A stretch of DNA of 64,000 nt. Origin: Leptolyngbya sp. PLA1 (lineage in GTDB: Bacteria; Planctomycetota; Phycisphaerae; Phycisphaerales; UBA1924). The notes beneath the pieces were generated by a model. That model was not told where the DNA came from, ran no database searches, and worked only from the letters and a program-made list of their open reading frames with translations. The stretch is taken from NCBI GenBank assembly GCA_021405315.1, contig QWIH01000001.1:62001-126000 (forward strand), read 5' to 3'. The position numbers and the translations under genes were made by a program. Below, one piece after another: positions 7,520 through 15,446 of this stretch (within the stretch, counting starts at the first letter, position 1; the number at the start of each line of letters is the position of its first letter).

Positions 7520-8785
7520 ATGAGAACGAAACTGGTTCGCCGGGTGCTCTGCTTGGCGTTGAGCGCGGCGGCAGCAGCGGTGTCCGGGTGTGCCGGCGGA
7601 GGAGGCGCCACGAAGGCGGCCGCACGCGGGGAGACCAGCGGCACGTATTCATTCTGGCCCGCGTTCCCGGCGGAGCCACGTGTCCAGTTCCTCCGGACGT
7701 TCCGGGGGAGCGTGGATATGGAGGACGCCAAGGGTGGGATGCTCGAAGCGATTGTGTTCGGGGCCGAGACCGAGCGACAGGCGCTGATCAACAAGCCGTA
7801 CGGCGTCGCGATGCGGAACGGGCGTGTGTACGTCTGCGATATCCGAGGCGACGCGGTGGTGGTGCTGGATGTGGCGAAGAAGCAGACGAGGCTGATCGGG
7901 ACCGGTGGCTCGCAGAGGCTGTCCCAGCCGGTCGGCGTGGCGGTGGCGGATGACGGGGAGTTGTACGTCGCGGACAACGCCCGCGGAGTGGTCGTGGTCT
8001 ACGACGAGAAGGAGCGGTACACGCGGGTGGTGGGCGTGCAGGGCATGAAGCCGGCGTCCCTGGCGCTGCACGGAGCCCGGCTGTACGTGGCTGACATGAC
8101 GGCGCAGGTGATCCGGGTGTTTGACCGGAAGTCCGGCGCCGATCTGGGGCAGATCGGGTCGGTGGGGGACGGGGACGGGCAGTTCCGTCTGCCGCTGGGC
8201 GTGGCGACGGACCCGCAGGGCAACGTGTATGTCTCCGACATGATGCGGTGCCGGGTGCAGAAGTTCTCGCCGGAGGGCGTGTTCCTGGCTGGGGTTGGGG
8301 CGGTGGGGGACCAGCCCGGGTGCTTCGTCAGACCCAAGCACATCGCGGTGGACCGCGAGGGCGTGGTCTACGTGGTGGATGCGGCGTTCCAGAACGTCCA
8401 GATGTTCGACTCCGAGCTCAGGCTCCTGATGTACTTCGGCGCGGCGGGACCCTTCAACGGCGCGCTCGATCTGCCCGCGGGAATCTGCGTCGCGGAGGGT
8501 GACCTGAGCGCGTTCGAGGGGCTCGCACACCCGGGGTTCGAGCCTCGGCGGCTGGTGCTTGTGACCAACCAGTTCGGGCCAAACAAGGTCCAGGTGTATG
8601 CCTTCGGGGCGGTCCGCAGCGGGTACACGGCGGCGGACCTGGCGAAGTCGGCGGCGACCATCGCCACGGGCATCGGCACCACGGAAGAGACCAAGGAGAT
8701 GAACAGGACCGGGCAGATCGCCGAGCCCGTGCCGGAGACGGTGGGGGATGAGCCCCGGAGCGGCACCACGGTCAGTCCCAAGTGA
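7520..8785 (+). CDS. NHL-repeat lipoprotein of the cytochrome cluster (paralogue 1)
   Basis: 421 residues. The signal peptide ends in the lipobox AVSGC, so the mature protein is lipid-anchored at about Cys24. The rest is a run of NHL blades: LINKPYGVAMRNGRVYVCD, SQPVGVAVADDGELYVADN, FRLPLGVATDPQGNVYVSD and FVRPKHIAVDREGVVYVVD. This predicts a beta-propeller at the membrane surface. It resembles the lipoprotein at 11458 in blade sequence and in the start of the mature region, but is longer at the C-terminus. It begins the operon 7520-14093, and the 5-heme lipoprotein follows after 18 nt. A scaffold or docking role beside the porin-cytochrome complex is my inference. GGAG at 7507-7510 supports the ATG at 7520. 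Confidence 0.85.
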   Translation: MRTKLVRRVLCLALSAAAAAVSGCAGGGGATKAAARGETSGTYSFWPAFPAEPRVQFLRTFRGSVDMEDAKGGMLEAIVFGAETERQALINKPYGVAMRNGRVYVCDIRGDAVVVLDVAKKQTRLIGTGGSQRLSQPVGVAVADDGELYVADNARGVVVVYDEKERYTRVVGVQGMKPASLALHGARLYVADMTAQVIRVFDRKSGADLGQIGSVGDGDGQFRLPLGVATDPQGNVYVSDMMRCRVQKFSPEGVFLAGVGAVGDQPGCFVRPKHIAVDREGVVYVVDAAFQNVQMFDSELRLLMYFGAAGPFNGALDLPAGICVAEGDLSAFEGLAHPGFEPRRLVLVTNQFGPNKVQVYAFGAVRSGYTAADLAKSAATIATGIGTTEETKEMNRTGQIAEPVPETVGDEPRSGTTVSPK

Positions 8786-8803
8786 GCCGCGCGGGAGACC
8801 CGA

Positions 8804-9421
8804 ATGGCACCGTCTCAAGGGCAGGAAGCGCCGGGGGGAGTGGCGGCGAGGAGAGCCGCGGCGGTGCTGCTGACGGCGGTGCTGCTGGCTGTGGCGGTGT
8901 GGCCCGGCTGCACCGTGACGCGGGAGAACTACAAGACGCTGACGCTGTTCTTTGACGGCGTGCCGGACCCGGACGCGGTTGCCGTCGGTGCAAGTCCGCT
9001 CGGGCCCGGTGCCGGGCCGTCCGCGGGGATGCTCTCTGTGCACAGGCCCTACGCGGAGGACGGGTGCGCCGACTGCCACGATTCGGGGCTGTCGATGACG
9101 CGCAACCACTCTCGCGTGTGCGCCAAGTGCCACGAAGGGACGGCGCACCAGTACGCGAACATGCACGGACCGGTGGCGGCGCAGGCGTGCCTGTGGTGTC
9201 ACTCGCCCCACGAGTCCGCCAGACTGCACCTGCTGAGGGATGAAGATCGCGTGATCTGCGGCAGTTGCCACACGCCGGCGCTGCTCGAAGCGGTGAAGGC
9301 CCCGGGGCACGCCGAGGGCGGCGGCGCGTGCCTGGAGTGTCACACCGGGCACGGCGGCGCGGCGCGAAAGATGCTCAGAAGCGGCCCCGATGCGGGCGAG
9401 AGAGGGGCCGGCACCCCGTGA
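8804..9421 (+). CDS. Pentaheme c-type cytochrome lipoprotein
   Basis: 205 residues. A long basic N-terminus and hydrophobic stretch end in VWPGC, a plausible lipobox at Cys36. Five CXXCH motifs follow: CADCH, CAKCH, CLWCH, CGSCH and CLECH, in the spacing of DmsE/MtrA-like and doubled-CXXCH proteins (CLWCHSPHE, CLECHTGHG). The stop codon overlaps the GTG start of the porin gene by 4 nt (GTGA), so translation of the two is probably coupled. By analogy with porin-cytochrome complexes, it may insert into or dock to the barrel and carry electrons across the outer membrane. Its small heme number compared with MtrA (10) is notable, because five hemes could barely span a membrane. Confidence 0.9.
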   Translation: MAPSQGQEAPGGVAARRAAAVLLTAVLLAVAVWPGCTVTRENYKTLTLFFDGVPDPDAVAVGASPLGPGAGPSAGMLSVHRPYAEDGCADCHDSGLSMTRNHSRVCAKCHEGTAHQYANMHGPVAAQACLWCHSPHESARLHLLRDEDRVICGSCHTPALLEAVKAPGHAEGGGACLECHTGHGGAARKMLRSGPDAGERGAGTP

Positions 9422-11442
9422 AGCGCCGCGCGGCCCAAGTTCTTGCGGCGGCGGGGGCTGTGGCCATCGCGGGCACCTCGCTCGCGCAGCCGGGAGATGA
9501 GTCGGCGGACGGGCCCGTGGTCATCGAGCCCAGCAAGCGGGACTGGAGGCTCTTCGAGCTCCGGACGCTGCGGGCGTCGACCGAGCTGCTGGGGCGGTTC
9601 AAGCGCGACACGCTGTCGCAGACCGGCCAGCCGGACCGAACGGACGAGGAGAGGACGTTCCGCGGGGTGCTGGAGCTGGATTTCGAGAGCGCTGTGGGCC
9701 ACGAGAACCTCATCGATCTCACGGGTCTCGTGCGCTTCGGGTGGGAGGACCGGCTGCTGGAGAGCGGCACCATCGGCGGCGAGGACCACGGCTCGGACTT
9801 CGTCGACCTGTTCGACGTGAACGCTCGCGTGCTGGGAACCTCGCGCGTGCCGGTGGATGTGTACGCGAGGCGGGAGGAGCAGTTTCTGGATCGGGCGTTC
9901 TCGACGAACATCACGAGCACCACGCTCGAGTACGGGGCTGTGGCGAACATCATGTCCGAAAAGGCCCCGACGACGGTGCGGGTGTTCAGGCTGGAGAACC
10001 AGCAGAGTGATGGCGTCGGAGGCTTCGACTACTCGTTGACCCAGCATTCGCTCGCGCTGAACTCCAACATCCTCGCGGGTGAGGGGCACCGGCTGCTGCT
10101 GTCGTACGCGCTGGATGACGTCTCCGAGACACAGGGCGCGACGTTCTCAGACGACTTCGTGCGTCATGATCTGCTCCTGTCCGATACGCTGGAGATCGGC
10201 GAAACCAAGGGGCAGGAGCTCCGCTCGTATCTGAGGTACTACGCCCAGGACGGCCTGTCGGATGTCCGGATCCTGAGGCTGGACGAGCACCTCAGGCTTG
10301 TGCACACGCCGAATCTGGAGTCGCGTTACGTGATGGCCGCAGAGCACCAGACCCGGCACGGCGTGGACCAGGACAGCGCCCGCGGGAGCGCGCTCGTGAA
10401 GCACCAGCTCTTCAAGAGTCTGACGAGCACGGCGGGCGCGGGGGGCGAGTGGCTCTCCAACTCGGCCGGTTTCTCGTCCAACACATGGTTCCTCAACGGC
10501 TCGCTGGACTACACCAAGAAGACGCGAGGCGGGCGGATCACGGCGTCGGCGGGTGCGAACTTCAACTCCACGCAGAACAGCGAGGGCGGCGGGACGGTGA
10601 GCTTCGTGGATGAGCCACATGTCTACGTGGACCCTCAGCCCATCATCGTGTCGAGGCCGAACATCGAGCAGGGCTCGGTGGTCGTCACCGCGGTCGGCGG
10701 GTTCCCGACATACCAGGAGGGGTTCGACTACACGATCACCTACCTCCGTGATCGGATCGAGGTGCGTGTGGTCGTGGGGCGGGGGATCGTCGACGGGCAG
10801 ACCGTGCTGCTGGACTACACCACCCGGGCCGGTGGAGGCGAGACGGTGGACTCTCTCGGGACGACCACGACGGTCCGGTACACCATCACGGAGGGATCGC
10901 TGCGGGGGCTTTCTGCGTACGCCATGCTCCGAACGCTGAACTATCAGGTTGATGCCCCCACGCCGGACAGCATCGTGCTCGACGACGGCCTGGACACCAC
11001 CGTGGGCCTGGAGTTCAGGCGGGGCGGGCTCATGGTGCTGGCGGAGCGGGAGGACCGCGCCACGAGTCAGAACCCGTACGTGCTCATGCGGCTGCGAGCG
11101 ACCTATGACTACGCGTTCTCGCTGCGGTCCGCCGTCGGTGTCGAGGGGACGTTCGAGACGACGGACTACTCGCAGCTCGACAACTCACTGCGGTATGCGC
11201 GCGCGAGCGCATGGTGGAAGCAGTTCTACGGGAGCGACCTCGAGTTCATGGCCCGTCTGGACCTGCGGGACGAGCACGACGACCTGCGGGGCGATTCGAC
11301 GGGCATCGATCAGTACCTGAGCGTGAAGTGGAGGAGGCGCCAGACGTCGGTGTCGGCGGCGCTGCGGGCGACGTGGTTCGAGTCCGGAGAATCCGATCGT
11401 GAGTCCCTGTTCTTCGAGCTCGGATTCAGGCGGGATTTCTGA
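9418..11442 (+). CDS. Outer-membrane beta-barrel porin of the cytochrome conduit
   Basis: 674 residues from a GTG that overlaps the preceding stop. A signal peptide (VLAAAGAVAIAGTSLAQ) is followed by many alternating amphipathic strands with aromatic girdles. The chain ends in GFRRDF, the terminal Phe expected by the BAM machinery. In the middle, around residues 400-475, is a non-barrel beta domain with a pattern such as GSVVVTAVGGFPTYQEGFDY, then IVDGQTVLLDYT, which I read as a surface or periplasmic insertion. Size and context suit MtrB/OmbB-type porins that sheathe multiheme cytochromes, although the N-terminal CXXC of MtrB is absent. It lies between the pentaheme lipoprotein and the second NHL lipoprotein. 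Function is inferred from fold and neighbours. Confidence 0.75.
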   Translation: MKRRAAQVLAAAGAVAIAGTSLAQPGDESADGPVVIEPSKRDWRLFELRTLRASTELLGRFKRDTLSQTGQPDRTDEERTFRGVLELDFESAVGHENLIDLTGLVRFGWEDRLLESGTIGGEDHGSDFVDLFDVNARVLGTSRVPVDVYARREEQFLDRAFSTNITSTTLEYGAVANIMSEKAPTTVRVFRLENQQSDGVGGFDYSLTQHSLALNSNILAGEGHRLLLSYALDDVSETQGATFSDDFVRHDLLLSDTLEIGETKGQELRSYLRYYAQDGLSDVRILRLDEHLRLVHTPNLESRYVMAAEHQTRHGVDQDSARGSALVKHQLFKSLTSTAGAGGEWLSNSAGFSSNTWFLNGSLDYTKKTRGGRITASAGANFNSTQNSEGGGTVSFVDEPHVYVDPQPIIVSRPNIEQGSVVVTAVGGFPTYQEGFDYTITYLRDRIEVRVVVGRGIVDGQTVLLDYTTRAGGGETVDSLGTTTTVRYTITEGSLRGLSAYAMLRTLNYQVDAPTPDSIVLDDGLDTTVGLEFRRGGLMVLAEREDRATSQNPYVLMRLRATYDYAFSLRSAVGVEGTFETTDYSQLDNSLRYARASAWWKQFYGSDLEFMARLDLRDEHDDLRGDSTGIDQYLSVKWRRRQTSVSAALRATWFESGESDRESLFFELGFRRDF

Positions 11443-11457
11443 GAGTTGGGAGGCGCG

Positions 11458-12504
11458 ATGGGACGCTGGGTGCTGATGCTGCTGCTGTCCGCGGGGGTTG
11501 CACTCGGCCCGGGGTGCGCGAAGCCGGCGGGGGTGCTATTCGCGCCTGGGGATGGGGCTTCTGTGTGGCCCCCGCCCCCGGATGAGCCGAGAATCCGATT
11601 CGCGGGGGAGATCCGCAGTGCGGCGGACCTCAAGCCGGGGCGCAGCACGGGAGAGGGGCTCGCGTCGCTGCTCTTCGGGTCCGAGCCGGCGCCGGGCATG
11701 GTCAGCCCGATGGGCGTGTGCACGGACGGAGCAGACCGTGTGTTCATCGCGGACAGCACCGCCCAGGTGCTGCATGTGCTGGACCTGCGCACGCGCGAGC
11801 ACGAGCGATGGAAGCCCGGTGAAGGCGCGCCGGAGTTTCTCAGTCCGGTGGCGGTGGCGTTCGACGAGGCGGGCGGACGCGTCCTGGTCTCGGACTCCGG
11901 GGTGGGGGCGGTGTTTGCCTTCGACCTTCGCGGGCGATACCTGGGGCTGCTCGGCCGCGGGGCGGTCTCGAGACCGTGCGGGGTGGCGGTGCAGCCCGGG
12001 ACGGGCCGGGTGGCGGTCGCGGACGTGGCGGCGCACGAGGTGGTGCTGCTCTCCGGCGACGGCGTTCGGGTGGGGGGGGTCGGCGGGCGCGGGCGGGAGG
12101 CGGGGCAGTTCAACTTTCCGACCTATGTGGCGTTCGGCGAGGACGGGCGGCTTTATGTCGCGGACTCGCTGAACTTCCGCGTCCAGGTGTTCTCGCCGGG
12201 GTTGGAGCCGCTCGCGCAGATCGGGGGCAAGGGGGATATGCCCGGCTACTTCGCGCAGCCCAAGGGCGTCGCGGTGAGCAAAGCCGGGCAACTTTTCGTG
12301 ACGGATGCCAACTTTGAGGCGGTGCAGGTCTTTGACGGCGCGGGCGTGCTCCTCATGACATTCGGTCGGGAGGGGCGTGGGCCCGGGGAGTTCTGGCTTC
12401 CCGCGGGTGTGGCGGTGGACGCGAAGGGACGAGTGTGGATCGCCGATTCAAGAAACAGGCGGGTGCAGGTGTTTGAACTCATCCCTGCCGGAGGCGTGCC
12501 ATGA
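11458..12504 (+). CDS. NHL-repeat lipoprotein of the cytochrome cluster (paralogue 2)
   Basis: 348 residues. The signal peptide MGRWVLMLLLSAGVALGPGC ends in a cysteine suited to lipid attachment. NHL blades are regular: SPMGVCTDGADRVFIADS, NFPTYVAFGEDGRLYVAD, AQPKGVAVSKAGQLFVTD and LPAGVAVDAKGRVWIADS. GGGAGG at 11448-11453 precedes the ATG at 11458; an upstream in-frame TTG at 11446 has no ribosome-binding site. It starts 15 nt after the porin, and its stop overlaps the ATG of the next cytochrome (ATGA), so it belongs to the same transcript. Related to the lipoprotein at 7520, it suggests a duplicated propeller flanking the porin-cytochrome pair. Confidence 0.85.
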   Translation: MGRWVLMLLLSAGVALGPGCAKPAGVLFAPGDGASVWPPPPDEPRIRFAGEIRSAADLKPGRSTGEGLASLLFGSEPAPGMVSPMGVCTDGADRVFIADSTAQVLHVLDLRTREHERWKPGEGAPEFLSPVAVAFDEAGGRVLVSDSGVGAVFAFDLRGRYLGLLGRGAVSRPCGVAVQPGTGRVAVADVAAHEVVLLSGDGVRVGGVGGRGREAGQFNFPTYVAFGEDGRLYVADSLNFRVQVFSPGLEPLAQIGGKGDMPGYFAQPKGVAVSKAGQLFVTDANFEAVQVFDGAGVLLMTFGREGRGPGEFWLPAGVAVDAKGRVWIADSRNRRVQVFELIPAGGVP

Positions 12505-14093
12505 GGAAGCTGATGCGGGTCGGGGCGGCGAGCCTGGCGATGGCGGGGGCGGCGTGGTCGCAGCCGACGGGCGTGGTGAGCAGCCCGCACAATCTGTCCG
12601 CGGGAGGGCCCGGTGCGATCCGGGCGGCGAGCGAGGAGGAGGTGTGCATCTTCTGCCATGCGCCGCACGGCTCGGCGCCGATCCGCCCCTTGTGGAATCG
12701 GGCGATGCCGACGGAGGCGTACACGATCTACGGCAGCCGAGCCCTGGATGCGACGCTGGGCCAGCCGACGGGCAGTTCCAAGATGTGCCTGTCGTGCCAT
12801 GACGGGACCATCGCGCTGGGGGCGGTGGTGTCCCGGACGGGTGAGATCACGATGTCGGGAGGTGTGAGAACGATGCCTGAGGGCAGGTCGCGTCTGGGGA
12901 CGGACCTGAGTGACGATCACCCCGTGTCGTTCCGGTACGAGCCCTCGCTCGCGACCAAGGACGCCCACCTGCGCAGCCCGAACTCGCTTCCCTCGGCGGT
13001 GAGGCTCGACGCGAACGGCGAGTTGCAGTGCACCACCTGCCACGATGCGCACAGCAACTCGAACGGGGCGTTCCTGGTCATGCAGCACGACGGAACGAGG
13101 CTGTGCGTGAGCTGCCATGCGATGGGAACGACGGCGGTGACGGGCCACGGTTCGTGCAGCGACTGCCACCAGCCGCACACGGCGCCGAGCGGGCCGTACC
13201 TGCTCAAGCGGGGGACGGTGACCGCGACATGCGTGTCATGCCACGACGGGAGCGTGAGCGGTGCGGCGGACATCCGCGCGGACCTGAACAAGGCGCACGC
13301 GCACGACACGGGGAGCCCTGTGGACCCGCCGGACCCCGCGCGTGAGCACGCCACGTGCACGAGCTGCCACGAGCCGCACACGATGGGGCGGGGAGGGGCC
13401 ACGGCGGGGGTGCTGCACCCGAACTTCGGGCGGATCGGGGGCGTGAACGCGTCCGGAGCGGCGGTTTCGGTCGCGTCGTCGGAGGCGGAGGTGTGCTTTG
13501 CGTGCCACGCGGAGGGATCGGTGCCGCGTCCGGTGGTATCGAGGCAGGTGGCGCAGTCGAACACGAGGCTGGAGTTTGCGCCCGGGGCGGCGTCGTTCCA
13601 CCCGGTGCTGTCCCAGGGCAAGAACCCTGATGTGCCGAGCCTGAAGCCCGGCTGGTCGGAGGCGAGCATGGTGCAGTGCAGCGACTGCCACGCCTCCGAT
13701 GGTGGGGGTGCGCGGGGGACGCACGGCTCGATGCAGACCGGACTGCTGAAGGCGCGCTACGAGACGATGGACCCGAGCACGGAGACCGAGAGCGCCTATG
13801 CGCTGTGCTATCAGTGCCACGACCGGGCCAGCATCCTCGAGGATCGCTCGTTCCGGGGTCATAGGCGGCACATCGTGGACCTGCGGACGCCCTGCGCGAC
13901 CTGTCACGACGCGCACGGGATCTCCTCGGCGCAGGGGAGCGAGCTGTCGCACAGCCGGCTGATCAACTTCGCCACCAGCGCCGTCGGGCCGGACCCGGCG
14001 ACGGGGCGGATGGAGTTCAGGCTCCTGGGCTCGCGATCCGGGGAGTGCTTCCTCTCGTGCCACGGGGTGGCGCACTCGCCGAAGGGGTACTGA
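12501..14093 (+). CDS. Exported multiheme c-type cytochrome, 11 CXXCH plus one CX3CH
   Basis: 530 residues with a signal peptide (RVGAASLAMAGAAWSQ). Motifs in order: CIFCH, CLSCH, CTTCH, CVSCH, CSDCH, CVSCH, CTSCH, CFACH, CSDCH, CYQCH, CATCH, then CFLSCH near the C-terminus, a CX3CH variant that may or may not bind heme. Several are doubled-CXXCH units with a trailing H (CTTCHDAHS, CTSCHEPHT). The first third matches the tetraheme protein at 6675. No membrane anchor is seen, so it is periplasmic or secreted; as the largest cytochrome of the plus-strand operon it could be the outer-face partner of the porin. The start ATG overlaps the previous stop. It converges on the minus-strand cytochrome with a 12-nt gap. 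Confidence 0.92.
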   Translation: MRKLMRVGAASLAMAGAAWSQPTGVVSSPHNLSAGGPGAIRAASEEEVCIFCHAPHGSAPIRPLWNRAMPTEAYTIYGSRALDATLGQPTGSSKMCLSCHDGTIALGAVVSRTGEITMSGGVRTMPEGRSRLGTDLSDDHPVSFRYEPSLATKDAHLRSPNSLPSAVRLDANGELQCTTCHDAHSNSNGAFLVMQHDGTRLCVSCHAMGTTAVTGHGSCSDCHQPHTAPSGPYLLKRGTVTATCVSCHDGSVSGAADIRADLNKAHAHDTGSPVDPPDPAREHATCTSCHEPHTMGRGGATAGVLHPNFGRIGGVNASGAAVSVASSEAEVCFACHAEGSVPRPVVSRQVAQSNTRLEFAPGAASFHPVLSQGKNPDVPSLKPGWSEASMVQCSDCHASDGGGARGTHGSMQTGLLKARYETMDPSTETESAYALCYQCHDRASILEDRSFRGHRRHIVDLRTPCATCHDAHGISSAQGSELSHSRLINFATSAVGPDPATGRMEFRLLGSRSGECFLSCHGVAHSPKGY

Positions 14094-14105
14094 CCCGTCC
14101 GGAGC

Positions 14106-15446
14106 CTATTTCGAAGGCGGGGTCAGTGCCGGTGCCGGGGCGGGGGCACCCCTGTCGTAGGACTCGGGCTTGTGACATCCCGAGGCGCATGATCCGCCGG
14201 TGGGGGTTCTGCTGTAGTTGAGCGGGAGCTTCCACTGCCCGAAGGAGACGGAATCTGCGATCATGACCTCGTTGCGGCTGGCGTGCACGGTGTGGCACGA
14301 GCGGCAGCTCCGGCCCTGGGCGGGCTGGGAGACATGCACCGCGTGGAGGTTTCGGTCGCCCTGCCTGAACCCTGTCGCGTCGGTCGTGGCCTGGCTGAAG
14401 CGGGAGCCGTCGTGGCAGGAGAAGCAGAGGGCGTAGGCCTCGTCGGAGTACTGCTGGTAGAACGCGGCCGAGTAGGGCTTGATGAGGAGGCCCGCGTGGG
14501 AGCCGCCGTGCACTTCGTGGCAGGGGGCGCACTCTCCCTTGGCGATGGGGCCGTGCTTGTGGAACTCCGGCACGGCGACCTCCAGGGCCGCGGGGACGAT
14601 CCGGTTCTGGGCGGCCACGATCGGCTTGTCGTGACAGGCCAGGCAGGCGGCGGCCTGGTCGGGGAGGAGCATCTTTTCGTGCGTGCTCGCGTGCGAGGTG
14701 TGGCAGTTGGTGCAGGACTTTTCGTCGGTGAGCGCGCTGTGCGGGTGGGAGGCGGACTGCATCTGTGTGCCGATCTTCTCGTGACAGGAGATGCAGAGTT
14801 CCCTGGGCGAGCCCTTGAGCGCCTTGTCGTGCGCCGAGGAGTGCGGCATGTGGCACTGGAGGCAGTCGCCCTCGACGGGCTTGTGGGTGTGCGCGGCGCT
14901 CGAGAGGGCCTTGCCGACGTCGGCGTGGCAGCTCAGGCAGAGCGTGCGCCGGTCGGTTGAGAGAAGGCGCTCGTGGGAGGATGCGTGCGCGCTGTGGCAG
15001 GAGGTGCAATCATCGGCGGCGGGCTTGTGGGCGTGGGCGCCGCCCATGACCTGGGCATGGCACGTGAGGCAGAGCTGGGTGGTGGTGGCGCTCAGGAGGA
15101 GGGCGCGGGTTTCTCCGCCGTGCGCGTTGTGGCACTTGGTGCACTCACCCTTGGCGAAGGGGGAGTGGACATGAGCCTGCCCGGCGCCGGACTTGTCGAT
15201 GTGGCAGAAGTCGCAGAGCTGGCGGCCTTCCCGCTTGAGTTTGAAGGAGTGCTTCGCCGGGTCGGAGTATTCGTGGCAGATGTCGCAGGCGGAGACGGCG
15301 GTGGGGCCGTGGAGGAACTTGGCGCTGAGTTCACGGGTGTGGCACCCGGCGGTGGTGCAGGTGGGGGTGCGGGTGGTGGGGGCGGTCTGCGCGAGCGTCC
15401 CCGCGGTGAGGCACAGGGCCGCGATGACGGGTCCGAGCCGGGTCAC
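14106..15446 (-). CDS. Exported multiheme c-type cytochrome, 13 CXXCH plus CX4CH and CX3CH
   Basis: 446 residues from a GTG at 15446 whose GTGA overlaps the upstream stop codon. A signal peptide (GPVIAALCLTAGTLAQ) leads into CTTAGCH (CX4CH). Then come CDICH, CDFCH, CTKCH, CLTCH, CTSCH, CLSCH, CLQCH, CISCH, CTNCH, CLACH, CAPCH, CFSCH and CRSCH, with a terminal CASGCH (CX3CH). Most units follow the doubled-CXXCH plan, about 20-25 residues apart, with repeated phrases such as CTSCHSAHASSHERLL and CTNCHTSHASTHEKML. This suggests an elongated chain of closely spaced hemes made by internal duplication. Its tail is Pro/Ala-rich. It is co-transcribed after the NapC-like protein and is its likely electron partner. 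Confidence 0.92.
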   Translation of the reverse strand: MTRLGPVIAALCLTAGTLAQTAPTTRTPTCTTAGCHTRELSAKFLHGPTAVSACDICHEYSDPAKHSFKLKREGRQLCDFCHIDKSGAGQAHVHSPFAKGECTKCHNAHGGETRALLLSATTTQLCLTCHAQVMGGAHAHKPAADDCTSCHSAHASSHERLLSTDRRTLCLSCHADVGKALSSAAHTHKPVEGDCLQCHMPHSSAHDKALKGSPRELCISCHEKIGTQMQSASHPHSALTDEKSCTNCHTSHASTHEKMLLPDQAAACLACHDKPIVAAQNRIVPAALEVAVPEFHKHGPIAKGECAPCHEVHGGSHAGLLIKPYSAAFYQQYSDEAYALCFSCHDGSRFSQATTDATGFRQGDRNLHAVHVSQPAQGRSCRSCHTVHASRNEVMIADSVSFGQWKLPLNYSRTPTGGSCASGCHKPESYDRGAPAPAPALTPPSK

